Assembly (NCBI GenBank): GCA_030323885.1
Contig: CM059186.1
Location: 29,125,005-29,189,004 of the forward strand
DNA: 64,000 nucleotides
Direction of reading: 5' to 3'
DNA from: Branchipolynoe longqiensis
Lineage: Eukaryota > Annelida > Polychaeta > Phyllodocida > Polynoidae
The number at the start of each line of letters is the position of its first letter. The stretch's first letter is position 1. Positions 32,319-42,302 of this stretch are shown piece after piece. The notes below the pieces were generated by a model. The model made no database searches. It was not told the origin of the DNA and was given only the letters and a program-made list of their open reading frames with translations. Both the position numbers and the translations under genes were made by a program.

Positions 32319-32411
32319 GCTACCGGAAGCCAGCCTGAGCCCGCCGCCAGGGGGTCCAAAGCCCGCCAGTTTACCGCGTCCGTCGCCATTGACGTTTCCG
32401 GCGCGGATTGA
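32319..32411 (+). CDS. Possible terminal coding exon (unrecognised protein)
   Basis: Directly after the pyrimidine array lies an acceptor-like CTCTCCTACCAG. The next 93 bases read ATGSQPEPAARGSKARQFTA then SVAIDVSGAD and a TGA stop. Codons use many G/C third positions and the text is not low in complexity, unlike its surroundings. No AATAAA was seen just downstream; an AT run begins within 40 bp. No family was recognised and no partner exon was found. It could equally be a chance open frame beside a minisatellite. Confidence 0.22.
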   Translation, partial: ATGSQPEPAARGSKARQFTASVAIDVSGAD

Positions 32412-32443
32412 GTTTGTCTCAGATGCATCGGGCATGCCAGTTT

Positions 32444-32479
<36 letters not shown>

Positions 32480-32640
32480 GTATATACATATAATTATCAG
32501 GTAGTTTACTATTTGCATTGATGCATACTCGCGATACAGAAAAGATTCCTCTGGTGCGACTGACACTGGTCTATATCCGGTGGAGGCGAGGAGGCCACAG
32601 GTGCCGCCACTGGTACATTGTTGGGTCTTACGGAGTATAA
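32412..32640. other. Unassigned, with TA run at 32442-32480
   Basis: TATATATATATAAATATATA-type run, then unassigned sequence. Confidence 0.4.
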
Positions 32641-33290
32641 CATTAACAATAATGATAATAATTCCATTATGTATCTTTATACTTGCATAGTTTGTTCTAC
32701 ATCACTTATATGATGTATAAGAATTATACGAGTATAATAACCTGGAATATCCCTCCTCTCCCTCATCACTCACTCAGCTCCATGGACTGTAGGAATCTCC
32801 CATAGTCATCTACGGCTCCAGCCTCCGCACCTCAGCTCCAATGGTGGAACCACCACCCCTTCAGACTGTAACCGCCACTCACTGTACTGCTGAAAATGTC
32901 GTTAAATATTTCTTTATTGGGGCTTTATGTATATACATCCAATGTATATATGTGCATATGTGTATACATATGTACATATAGACCAGCTACAGTACAAAAA
33001 AAGACAAGAAAATGAAAGGTGGGTTGAGATAATATATTTCTCTGGCATAGCGGAATATGTGCCATGACCTAAAAAGAAAAAATACCAGTCGCAAGTGGTA
33101 ACGCCGGAAGTTCAGGTCGGGCGGTGGTGGCGCCACCAGTCTCCATATCAGCAAGGAGCAAATACCTGAACAGTGCCCATTGGCTAATAATATAATATAA
33201 TAATAATATAATATAACAATATAATAGAATAATAACTTCCGTGACTTTATACTCGCATAATGCTTATACATCACATATGTGTATATGCAT
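32641..33290. repeat. Dispersed repeat G, inverted copies and flanks
   Basis: 33232-33285 (minus strand) repeats TGTGATGTATAAGCATTATG then CGAGTATAAAGTCACGGAAG, seen at 13985. 32680-32735 is a more decayed version. The GGTGGCGCCACC palindrome at 33128-33139 also recurs. Probably a MITE-like family with AT-rich interior. Confidence 0.55.
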
Positions 33291-33679
33291 GACCTTTTCA
33301 CAAAAGTAAAACAAGAAAACATTTTAGCCTTTTTGAGGGCAGCTGGTCTATATCATCACATATAGTCCCTTAAACAAATTAGATCAATTAGCAACCTTTA
33401 ACTTTGTCTTAAAGGTTGCATTCCTTACACGCATAATGCATAATGCGAATGCGAATGCGAATGCGACAAAAAGTCGAAACGCCTTGAAACCTATGAGCTA
33501 CATTCCTTACACGTGTAATGCATAATGCAAATGCGAATGCGAATGCGACAAAAAGTCGAAACGCCTTGAAACCTATGAGCTACATTCCTTACACGCGTAA
33601 TGCGAATGCGAATGCATTATCCCGATCGGTCCATGTAGCGATCGGTGCATAATGCGTAATGCATCAAGCTGGTGTGAAT

Positions 33680-33855
33680 AGAAAAGCATCAGTCGCATTT
33701 CTCCATTGATATAAGGCTGGAGGAGGCGACTGATAATTACGGACAGCCGGGACAAGGTGGTGTGAATAGAAAAGCATCAGTCGCAGTTGTCCATTGATAT
33801 AAGGCTGGAGGAGGCGACTGATAATTACGGACAGCCGGGAGAAGGATGGTTGTAG
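33680..33855. repeat. 88-bp direct repeat pair 1
   Basis: GCATCAGTCGCA recurs at 33686 and 33774, exactly 88 bp apart. Each unit holds ATCAGTCGC and its inverse GCGACTGAT about 45 bp apart, so it can form a stem-loop. Confidence 0.88.
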
Positions 33856-34184
33856 AAGATTGGCAGCAAAGAGTCTTTTAAACCCTTTAACTACACCAAC
33901 AAAGGGTATCCCCCAGTCTTTAGCCCTGTATCTACACACATAATCTTTAGCCCTGTATCTACACGCAAAATGCTACCAGAGCCACACAAATATGAATACT
34001 TATCTATAATTTGGTTATAATAAAGGTAGGAACCCCCATCTGACGTACAAAAAGTTACATAGATATAACTGCAATATTTGGTCATATACAGAGCAGTATG
34101 GAGAATAATTGTTTATTTTTATTTTTTAGATATAGCCAGTCGTGTGCCGCATAACGCATTACGCATTACGCATAACGTGTATAA

Positions 34185-34515
34185 ACCGTCCCATTCTCTG
34201 TGTGTGTGTGTCTCTGTGTGTGTCTGTGTGTGTGTCTCTGTGTGTGTATCTGTGTGTCTGTTTGTGTGTCTGTGTGTGTGTCTGTGTGTCTCAGTGTCTG
34301 TGTGTGTGTCTCTGTGTATGTCTGTGTGTGTGTCTCTGTGTGTGTGTCTGTGTGTGTGTCTCTGTGTGTGTCTCTCTCTGTTGTGTCTCTGTGTGTGTCT
34401 CTGTGTGTGTCTGTGTGTGTATATGTGTATGTGTGTGTCTCTTTGTCAGAGACACAGAGACACATACACACACATAGAGACACACACAGAGAAATATGAA
34501 AAATGGGACGGTGCA
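34185..34515. mobile_element. Inverted GT/CT hairpin with ACCGTCCCATT ends
   Basis: ACCGTCCCATT at 34187 and AATGGGACGGT at 34502-34512 are inverted ends. Between them a GTGTGTCTCTGTGTGT array (34196-34447) flips to its complement (GAGACACAGAGACACATACA) after TCTCTTTGTCAGAGA. This is a strand switch inside a simple repeat, so the whole segment is a long hairpin. Confidence 0.75.
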
Positions 34516-34564
34516 AACATGTAGGTTTATGCGGCGGACCTGTTAGGAAGCAGTCTTCAAGGTG

Positions 34565-34730
34565 TGCGAATAGAAAATCATCAGTCGCATTTGTCCATTG
34601 ATATAAGGCTGGAGGAGGCGACTGATAATTACGGACAGCCGGGACAAGGTGGTGCGAACAGAAAAGCATCAGTCGCATTTGTCCATTGATATAAGGCTGG
34701 AGGAGGCGACTGATAATTACGGTCTTCATG
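34565..34730. repeat. 88-bp direct repeat pair 2
   Basis: The same 88-bp unit as at 33680 (marker at 34578 and 34666), in the same orientation. Confidence 0.88.
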
Positions 34731-34854
34731 AGAAGTATGAAGAATGGGACGGTGCAAACATGTAGGTTTATGCGGCGGACCTGTTAGGAAGCAGTCTTCA
34801 TATTTGGGACGGTCCTAACATCCCTCCAAGCAAGCTAAACTGAGCCATGTTTGG

Positions 34855-35510
34855 ACCGTCCCATTCTGTGTGTGTGTGTCTCTGTGTGTGTTTCTGTGTG
34901 TGTCTCTGTGTCTGTGTGTGTGTCTCTGTGTGTGTGTGTCTCTGTGTGTGTCTCTGTGTGTGTGTCTCTGTGTGTGTGTCTGTGTTGTGTCTCTGTGTGT
35001 GTCTCTGTGTGTGTATCTGTGTCTGTGTGTGTCTCTGTGTGTGTCTGTGTGTGTGTGTGTGTGTGTCTGTGTGTCTGTGTTGTGTCTCTGTGTCTCTGTG
35101 TGTGTCTGTGTCTCTGTGTCTTTGTGTCTCTGTTGCTGTGTGTGTGTCTGTGTGTGTATCTCTGTGTCTCTGTGTGTGTCTGTGTGTTGCTGTGTGTGTC
35201 TGTGTGTGTGGCTGTGTGTCTGTGTGTGTCTGTGTGTGTGTCTCTGTGTCTGTGTCTCTGTGTCTGTGTGTTGTCTATGTGTGTGTCTGTGTGTGTCTGT
35301 GTGTGTGTCTGTGTGTGTGTCTCTGTGTTGTGTCTATGTGTGTGTCTCTGTGTGTGTCTGTGTGTGTATATGTGTCTGTGTGTGTCTCTTTGTCGAGACA
35401 CAGAGACACAGCACCACTAGGACACAGAGTCACACACGGACACAGACAGAGACACACACAGAGCAAGAGACACAGACACACATAGAGACACACGAGACAC
35501 AGAGTCACAC
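34855..35510. repeat. GT/CT array with strand switch, copy 2
   Basis: It starts ACCGTCCCATTCTGTGTGTG, runs about 530 bp as GTGTGTCTCTGTGTGT, then flips at TCTTTGTCGAGACACAGAGA into AC/GA repeats to about 35510. Cys/Val- or Thr/His-rich frames of about 190-225 codons are by-products. Confidence 0.88.
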
Positions 35511-35829
35511 ACACTTTTATATACTTTTTATATACTTCACTGCATAACGCATAACGCATAACGCAATACGCATTACGCGCATATGGAATGCTGGCATTCG
35601 CATAACGCATAACGCGTAACGCATTACGCATTACGCGTATATGGAATGCACCCTTGAGGAATGATGGCATTCGCATACCGTATAACGCATGACGCATAAC
35701 GCATTACGCATAACCCGTGTAAGGAATCCTACCTTAATTCTATTTCCTTTAGCCACAAATTATGCAACTGTGAGCTTTTTAGATGCACAGTGTACTGACA
35801 CAAAATTGATTCTGTCCATTTGCATTCTG

Positions 35830-35925
35830 TAAAAGCGATGGTTGAATAAAAACAAACAATTCTCGCCGTGAATATGGCCTATGCTGCTGACACGGTGTAA
35901 AGAAACCACCAATCAATCAATCACT
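35830..35925 (+). mobile_element. Retroposon E copy 2, (AATC)n tail
   Basis: AAAAGCGATGGTTGAATAAA through GCTGACACGGTGTAAAG to CAATCAATCAATCA. 5' truncated relative to the 8.2-kb copy. The target duplication is unclear (possibly CTGTA). Confidence 0.82.
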
Positions 35926-36022
35926 GTATATGCGTATATATGTGAGATATAACGTATTATATGAATATAAAGGGGGGGAGTATCTTGTGATATTTATTTC
36001 TCTTTTAATATGCATGCTATTT

Positions 36023-36054
<32 letters not shown>

Positions 36055-36160
36055 TTCATACACCGGTTCAGCCGATTTACTGCGTTCCGGGACCTCTTTT
36101 TGTGCAACACCACTCCGGTCACGCGCCGGTACATAGAGTTGGTGTCACATGAGCCTAGAT
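35926..36160. other. Unassigned, with (TTTA)n at 36022-36056
   Basis: A TTTATTTATTTATTTA run. The rest is unassigned. Confidence 0.45.
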
Positions 36161-36164
36161 TTCA

Positions 36165-36330
36165 AGCTTATATGCGTATATGTGTATATGAGTATATGCG
36201 TATATGCATATATGCATATATGCATATATGTGTATATGCATATATATTTATTTAGTATATATAAGTATGTACAAATATCTGTATATATATATGTGTGTGT
36301 ATGTGTGCACATACGTATGCATACATACAG
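36165..36330. repeat. TATATGCA-type microsatellite
   Basis: ATATGCGTATATGTGTATAT and similar octamer repeats. Confidence 0.85.
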
Positions 36331-36454
36331 ATACAAAAGGTAAGACTAGACGCGACTGCTTACCTTACCTGTGGTGTTTACCAAATGTCGCTGTGGCAGT
36401 TATCACCTGCGGCTTTCAGGAGTTGTACAGGTGAGCATGCAGGAGCATCACCCT

Positions 36455-36845
36455 GTATATGTGTGTGTGTGTGTGTGGAGGGGTGAGTCCGGGGCAGGGA
36501 GGGTGTGTAGATGTTATATGGGCGTGTCTGTATGTGAGTATGTGTGTCGGTGGGGCTGATTGAGTGTATGTGGTGGGTGGGTAGTGTGGAGGTGTATCAG
36601 TATGCGCTTGTGTGTAGGGGATGTGAGTGTATGTGGGTGTATGTGTATGTGCCAGTGAGACTGATGCGCTTCGGTTGTGGGTGTCGGGATGTGGGGGGTG
36701 TACAGGTGTTTCCGTTGGAGTGTGTGAGAGTGTGCATGACTATGTGTGAGTATATGTGAAGGTCTGTGAGTGTGTGAGCATGCGTGAATGTGTGTGACTT
36801 TGTGTGAGTAAATATGTGAGTATATTTGAGTATATGTCAGTATAT
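36455..36845. repeat. TG-rich degenerate repeat
   Basis: GTGTGTGAGTATGTGTG-like words with no fixed period. Cys/Val-rich frames are not genes. Confidence 0.6.
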
Positions 36846-36846
36846 G

Positions 36847-37010
36847 TTCTCTGTGGTGGAGTGGTTAGAGTGTCTGACTTTTTTCTAGGTCAGACTCCTA
36901 ATCTGAGTGTCGGTGGTTCGATTCCCTGTGCCCTCACCTCTGCCAATTTGGATTTCCACCGCCGTGTATAACTTACAGTGTCATCAAAGGCCAGTTGCTC
37001 TCATACCATG
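36847..37010 (+). mobile_element. SINE-D 5' part (Arg-CCU-like head), split
   Basis: TTCTCTGTGGTGGAGTGGTT with AGAGTG (A box), a TCAGA-CTCCTAA-TCTGA stem-loop (5-bp stem, 7-base loop with CCT at anticodon positions), then B box GGTTCGATTCC. The loop resembles tRNA-Arg(CCU), but about 17 extra bases lie between D arm and anticodon stem. The copy is interrupted by a SINE-A insertion and resumes at 37457. Confidence 0.83.
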
Positions 37011-37011
37011 T

Positions 37012-37456
37012 GGACCAGACGGGATGGCCGAATGAGTTAGAGCGTCCCTCTCCCATGCTGGTAGATCGTGGGGTCGTGGGTTCGAGTCCTGGTCGAGTCA
37101 AACCAATGACTGGACCAGACGGGATGGCCGAATGAGTTAGAGCATCCCTCTCCCATGCTGGTAGATCGTGGGGTCGTGGGTTCGAGTCCTGGTCGAGTCA
37201 AACCAATGACTTTAAAATTGATACTTGTTGCTTCCTAGCCAGGCGCTCGGCATTATTAGGATAGGGCAAGGACTGTTGTGCTCAGTGTCAGGATAATGTG
37301 ACTGAGTGGGATATCAGGTCATGGTGCCGGCGGCCTGGTTTCCCAGTGGGACAGCACTATAAGGTCACCATGAGTGCGCACTGTCACAAGTCGGTACCCG
37401 TCCTGATATGACCTTAGATGTTGCTAGGACGTAAAACAACAACACACAAACACAAA
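37012..37456 (+). mobile_element. SINE-A with tandemly duplicated head
   Basis: The first 100 bp (tRNA-like head to CCAATGACT, 37011-37110) are repeated at 37111-37210 with one G-to-A change, then the usual body and a TAAAACAACAACACACAAAC tail follow. A 12-base duplication CTCATACCATGT at 37000-37011 and 37457-37468 brackets the whole, so the two-headed form entered as one insertion or was duplicated later inside it. Confidence 0.93.
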
Positions 37457-37602
37457 CTCATACCATGTCTATGTGGTGTGGGAGGTTAAAAATCCCTTGG
37501 GTCAGTAAAAGTGTAGGCTCAGGCTTTCTTTTGACAAACTGTCTAGTTGTGAAAACAAGTATATTCAGACTTATCCATGATAGGCAGTATAAATCTTCAT
37601 GA
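37457..37602 (+). mobile_element. SINE-D 3' part
   Basis: CTCATACCATGTCTATGTGG then GGAGGTTAAAAATCCCTTGG and the tail AAAGAAAAAAAG. It completes the copy begun at 36847 and shares its body with 50900 and 59035. Confidence 0.85.
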
Positions 37603-37619
37603 AAAAGAAAAAAAGAAAA

Positions 37620-37712
37620 AAGTGAGTGCATGTGAGTGCATGTGAGTGCACGAGTGCACGTGAGTGCTCGTGAGTGCTAGTGAGTGCTCGTGAGTGCTAG
37701 TGAGTGCACGAG
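37620..37712. repeat. 10-bp array GTGAGTGCAC/GTGAGTGCTC
   Basis: About nine decamers, GTGAGTGCAT to GTGAGTGCTAG. Confidence 0.88.
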
Positions 37713-38065
37713 CTTGGTTGTGTATTTATATTTAATTGATGTGTGTGTCGGTAAACACGTGTGTGCACATGTGTGAGTATGTGAATGTGAGCTAGCATGT
37801 GTGTGAGCGTGTGTTTGTGTGTGTGCTAGTGAGGCTGGTGGCGTGTTGAGAGAGCATGTGGTGGGTGCGTTTGGACGTGCACACATGTGTGCCTGTATGT
37901 GTGTGTACGTGTGTGTGGACGTGAGTGTAGGTGAGGCTGGTGGCGTGTGGGTGAAGTTGTGTGGGTGTATGGATGGGTGTGTGTGGGGAGTGAAGCGGTA
38001 TTATTACATTGGCGCATATTTGCAGCAGGGTTAGACCGGGACAACTCTCTCATCTGCACCATGGC
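37713..38065. other. Unassigned TG-rich sequence
   Basis: GTGTGTGTGAGC-like text with a GTGAGGCTGGTGGCGTGT pair at 37828 and 37932. No gene was seen. Confidence 0.4.
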
Positions 38066-38320
38066 GGCATTCACCTTCCCGTCCCCGCCCCGCCCCGCCC
38101 CGCCCCGCCACGCCCCGCCCCACCCGCCCCACCCCGCTCACCCACTCCCCCAATCCCGAAGCCACACAGCCCCGCCCCGCCCAGCTTCGCTCCCCCAACC
38201 CCACCTTGCCACGCCCCTCCGACCCCACCCGCCCCACCCCGCTCACCCACCACCACCTAGCCGCTCCCTCAACCCCCCCCACCCCCCCCCCCACCCCGTC
38301 CCGCCCCCCTACCCTAACTC
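38066..38320. repeat. CCCCGCC-type GC-rich array
   Basis: CCCCGCCCCGCCCCGCC plus a longer CCACCCGCCCCACCCCGCTC-ACCCAC block repeated at 38116 and 38227. High CpG content could reflect a former island, but the text is a simple repeat. Confidence 0.85.
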
Positions 38321-38765
38321 ATGCCGGCCCGCCCCGCCCGCCCGGCGCGTCACCACTGACCGCCCGTGTAAACACACTGACTGCGCATGCCTGCCTGCCG
38401 AGGCACGCGCTCAGTGAGTACAGTGCGCCTGCGCGGGGACTTGGTCAGTCTGTGAGCCCGGTGAATAAGCCCTGTCGTGTCTAATACTAATAGTAATACA
38501 CGGTGATAATGTAATCAGTGGTGCGGTCTGCAAGCCGCCACGTATGTACACACACAGGCTGGCACGAGGTAACGACCCATACAGATGAATGCGGACACAC
38601 ACAGATACACATATATACACATATATGAGTAATAGTTAGGGGGCCCGAGACTATGTAGTGTTTATCGATATGATTATTGTATTTTTTTATCTCGCCACTC
38701 TCTCTGTATTTTCCTCGCACTATCTATTTTCCTGTCTTCCTGTCTTCCTCTTTCTCTATATCCCT
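38321..38765. other. GC-rich sequence without a supported gene
   Basis: 38330-38480 is CpG-rich, with unique-looking text (CGAGGCACGCGCTCAG). It could be a short regulatory island. No start codon, splice site or domain can be defended. Confidence 0.3.
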
Positions 38766-38774
38766 GCTCACATA

Positions 38775-39200
38775 CATATATATATATATATAACAGAGAT
38801 ATATAATATATATAATACATATATAATACATATATATTATATATATATAATATATAATATATATAATATATATAATATATATATAATATATATAATATAT
38901 ATAATATATACAATATATATAATATATATATATAATATATACCTACGTATATACAACGTATATACAGATGTAAGCAAATACGCACGGTGCTTCCCCTGGC
39001 GGCTTGGGCCGGAACTAGCTTAGTTCACCGCCCAGTCGCCGGGTGCTTTACATATATACCTTGGGCTATAGCCTCCCTTCAGCCAGTCGCTATAGGCATC
39101 CCTACGGTCAACAAAAATAATATATATATATAATATATATAACATAATATATATATAATATATATAACATATAATATATATATTATATATATACTATGTT
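38775..39200. repeat. ATAATATATA arrays with a 120-bp non-AT island
   Basis: TATATAATATATATAATATA runs at 38775-38945 and 39118-39200 flank a GC-richer segment at 38985-39115 (CGGCTTGGGCCGGAACTAGC). A 120-codon Tyr/Ile frame is an artefact. Confidence 0.88.
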
Positions 39201-39522
39201 GTGTGTAATCGGAATAAATATATATGAAATATATATACAGTCAACCTTCATTAATCCGATCATCTTTAATAACGCCATCCTCGCTATCCTATCCATTCCT
39301 CGAAATGTTCACAATTCATTTTACTTCTCTGGTCCCGACATCATTCCGGCTAAGGCAGCCATAAAACATATTATCCCTGTTATCCAATATAATATAGAGA
39401 ATATATAGACCATGTCTAACACGTAATACATCGTATATATAATATACGATAAGGAATGCAAAACATAATACATACTATTATTACTATATAAAATACTGCT
39501 AACAAAAAGTATCATGACACAA

Positions 39523-39875
39523 TTTGTTTGTTTGTTGTTTTATGTCCTAGCAACATCTAAGGTAATATCAGGACGGGTACCGACTTGTGACAGTGCGCAC
39601 TCATGACAACTTTATTGTGCTGGCCCACTGGGACACCAGGCCACCAGCACCCAGACCTGATATCCTACTCAGTCACATTATTCTGACACTGAGCCAACCA
39701 GTCCTTGCCCTATCCTAATAATGCTGAGTGCCAGGCTAGGAAGCAACAAGTATCAATTTTTAAGTCATTGGTTTGACTCGACCAGGATTAGAACCCACAA
39801 ACTCATGGGTTCCGATCTACCAATATCCCAAAACAAGAGACGGACGCTGTACTCATTCGGCCACCCTGTCTGGTG
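39523..39875 (-). mobile_element. SINE-A, full length, 11-bp TSD
   Basis: Minus-strand head CCAGACAGGGTGGCCGAATG, body and ACATAAAACAACAAACAAAC tail. TCATGACACAA (39512-39522) and TCATTACACAA (39876-39886) bracket it with one mismatch. The TSD points to a moderate age. Confidence 0.9.
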
Positions 39876-40029
39876 TCATTACACAAAGATAAGGTAGTTA
39901 ATGATCATAAGCCAAATGCCTTTATCCAACAACGTCAGCAATCAGAAAGCGTGTGATGATAATATCATCATGCGAATTGAAGGAATAAGATATTAATGTT
40001 GAACATACATTTATGACAATAATTAGTGT

Positions 40030-40162
40030 ACTCTATAATGTATATAGTATATATACTATATATAATATATATATTATATATCATATATATGGTATATATA
40101 TATTATATATAATATATTGTATATATAGTATACATATTATATATATTAAATATATATATTCA
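40030..40162. repeat. TATATA/ATATTATATA array
   Basis: TATATATACTATATATAATA-type run next to repeat D copy 3. Confidence 0.85.
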
Positions 40163-40626
40163 TCAGCATCATCATGCTGTCAGTCGCGATGCGACAAAGA
40201 CTGCTTTCAGTACTTGACTGCCGCTCTCCATTTAGCTCTCTGCTGTGCAAGTGATGTCCATGAGTCGGTCTTAATGTCTCTCAGCTTCAGGTTTGCATTT
40301 CATGAAAGCTGCCTGCAAAAGTGTTGAAGTGCTGCTGGCTTTTGCAAGTTACCAGCGGCACTCTCTCGGGGAGCAAATAGAGGTTTCACACCGGCAAGAA
40401 CATGTCCAGACAGGTGCAAAACTATTTGTCCCTGCAGTGGCTGGTTGGGAGATGTTGGGAGTTCCATACATCAACCGCCCTTGATGCTGCCACAGTGAGA
40501 TGGTTTTCTGTTCAGGGTTTGCCCCCTTAGCCTTCGGTTCTGTCAAGAACCTGTACCACAAGGCAGTGGTTTACAACTCTGCAGGGCAGGGGCGTCAAAC
40601 TCCCTGAGGTATTGCAATACCTGCAT
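40163..40626 (+). mobile_element. Dispersed repeat D, copy 3
   Basis: The longest D copy. It includes about 55 bp (TCTCTGCTGTGCAAGTGATG then TCCATGAGTCGG) missing from copy 1. It ends in the same CTGAGGTATTGCAATACCTG. Both sides are AT arrays. Confidence 0.82.
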
Positions 40627-40945
40627 ACCACAATATTATATATTATATATAGAATATATACTATATATGACATAATATAAAATGCATGTGAAAAAAGGTA
40701 AGTAATGTATTATGCCACATATTAATAATAAAATATCAAAATATAAACAAATATATATTTAATTAATATAGTTATATACTATATAGTATGGAATGTATGG
40801 CATATTACATAATATATAACATATTAGTACTATTAACCACACACCAACTCACTATTTAACGATCCTACGATAGATTTGATGATCTAATGTGAACTTCCTA
40901 TATCCAATGTCATCGCTAATCCGGCATTGCGTGCTGGTAATATAG

Positions 40946-41142
40946 TAGAGTAAAACCTCACTAACCGACCACCTCCATAGATCGACCACTCCCCTATATT
41001 GATCGCTTTATTGGGGTCCCAAATGATCGCCCACACAATACCATTAAAATAATTTTAAAAAACTCCCTAAGTCAACTACCTCCCTAAATGGACAATTTAA
41101 AGTCGGTCCGATCGTCGGTCAGTTTAGAGAGGTTTTACTGTA
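40946..41142. mobile_element. MITE-P copy 3
   Basis: TAGAGTAAAACCTCACTAAC left, TTTAGAGAGGTTTTACTGTA right, 197 bp. Same interior as copies at 29726 and 21567. Confidence 0.87.
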
Positions 41143-41316
41143 GTTTGAATTAACGAAGGTCGGCCATGATTACATTACACAAGCTTATGCAGTGAATGAC
41201 TCTTACGCCAGTCATCCTATTGATTAATCTATGCACTACGACTGTCGGTCGTGGAGGACGAGGCTCAAATATTCTTGCCGACAGCAATACTGCACACACT
41301 GACTATACAAGTGTCG

Positions 41317-41490
41317 TTGGGGTGGTGAAATTGGAAAGATTGTGGTTAGAGTGGGAATCAAACCCACATCTCTTGCATTCTGGGCCAGTGTTCTAACCAT
41401 TACACGACCTAGGCTCCCTGATGTCACCACCCTACTCATGCCTACCTGTCTCTGTGGCTCCTTGCCTGAGAGGTCAGTACAGACTACTAC
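41317..41490 (-). mobile_element. SINE-C copy 2
   Basis: Minus strand: GCCTAGGTCGTGTAATGGTT, AGAACACTGGCCCAG and B box GTGGGTTTGATTCCCAC. It shares GGTGACATCAGGGAGCC and its outer text (CAAGGAGCCACAGAGACAGG) with the next copy. Confidence 0.78.
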
Positions 41491-41649
41491 ATTTGTCCCC
41501 CTGGAATTGTAAGTCTTTTTAATTGTCATTTAATGCTTACAATTACATAAGTACAGGCATTGCACTTACATATACATACGCAGGTTAGGTTCAACAACCA
41601 TACAACGCGTAGGTTGTACAGGATTATGGTGATGCCAACCAGTGTCATG

Positions 41650-41815
41650 TTGGTGATGAAAATGGGAAATATTGTGGCTAGAGCAGGAATTGAACCCATT
41701 CCATTCCAGGTCAGTGTGCTAACCATTACACCACCTAGGCGCCCTGATGTCACCACCCTACCCACACCCACATGTCTATGTGGCTCCTTGTCTAAGAGAT
41801 CAGTGAGTAGAACAT
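41650..41815 (-). mobile_element. SINE-C copy 3
   Basis: Minus strand: CGCCTAGGTGGTGTAATGGT, then AGCACACTGACCTGG and B box GGGTTCAATTCCTGC. It lies in tandem orientation with copy 2, about 330 bp apart. Confidence 0.78.
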
Positions 41816-41884
41816 GTACTATACAAGTAAGAACACCTTGCAGCTTAATTAGAAACTTGCAACATGTACGGCTTCGGTCACACA

Positions 41885-42168
41885 GGAGTTTGTGGCTTCG
41901 AATCCTGGTCGAGTCAAACCAATGACTTAACAATTTATACTTGTCGCTTCCTAGCCTGGCGCTCGGCATTAATAGGGCAAGGACTGGTTAGCTCAGTGTC
42001 AGGATAATGTGACCGAGTAGGATATTAGATCGTGGTGCTGGTGGCCTGGTCTCCCTGTGGGGCAGCACTATAAAGTCACCATGAGTGCACCCTGTCACAA
42101 GTCAGTACCCATCCTGATATGACCTTAGATGTTGCTCGGATGTAAAACAACAACAAACAAAACAAAAA
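41885..42168 (+). mobile_element. SINE-A, 5' truncated, 11-bp TSD
   Basis: It starts within the head just before the B box (GTGGCTTCGAATCCTGG), then body and ATGTAAAACAACAACAAACA tail. Exact copies of TCGGTCACACA at 41874-41884 and 42169-42179 prove that the truncation happened at insertion. Confidence 0.92.
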
Positions 42169-42302
42169 TCGGTCACACATGAATTGTGGAGCAGAGAAAT
42201 ATCACTTCTAAATATAGTACTGTGAGTTCAGAAAAACAGGTCAAAGATAATGAAGAAAAAACTATAAACACCAGCTTATCTTTCAAGTATATAACGGACA
42301 GG

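Larger units (their letters stand above)
33409..35737. mobile_element. Composite hairpin element H7 (2.3 kb), TTAA-flanked
   Basis: Left TTAAAGGTTGCATTCCTTAC with ACGCATAATGC and right (minus strand) TTAAGGTAGGATTCCTTACA with CGGGTTATGCG are inverted, with TTAA at 33409-33412 and 35734-35737. Arms are filled with AATGCGAATGCG on the left and ATAACGCATAACGC on the right. The interior contains 88-bp repeats, GT/CT arrays and GGGACGGT-type inverted words, so it is built from several nested foldbacks. No transposase was found. Confidence 0.65.
39237..41165. mobile_element. Possible larger MITE frame with ACCTTCRTTAAT ends
   Basis: CAGTCAACCTTCATTAATCC at 39239 and, inverted, GACCTTCGTTAATTCAAACT at 41143-41163 could be termini of one older element. 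Between them sit a SINE-A, repeat D copy 3, AT arrays and a MITE-P. The termini are short, so this is tentative. Confidence 0.35.

Noticed and set aside
33420..33620. CRISPR-like spaced repeats (AATGCGAATGCG...CCTTGAAACCTATGAGC)
   Set aside because: Repeats have no regular spacer size, the context is a eukaryotic foldback, and the words are part of hairpin arms.
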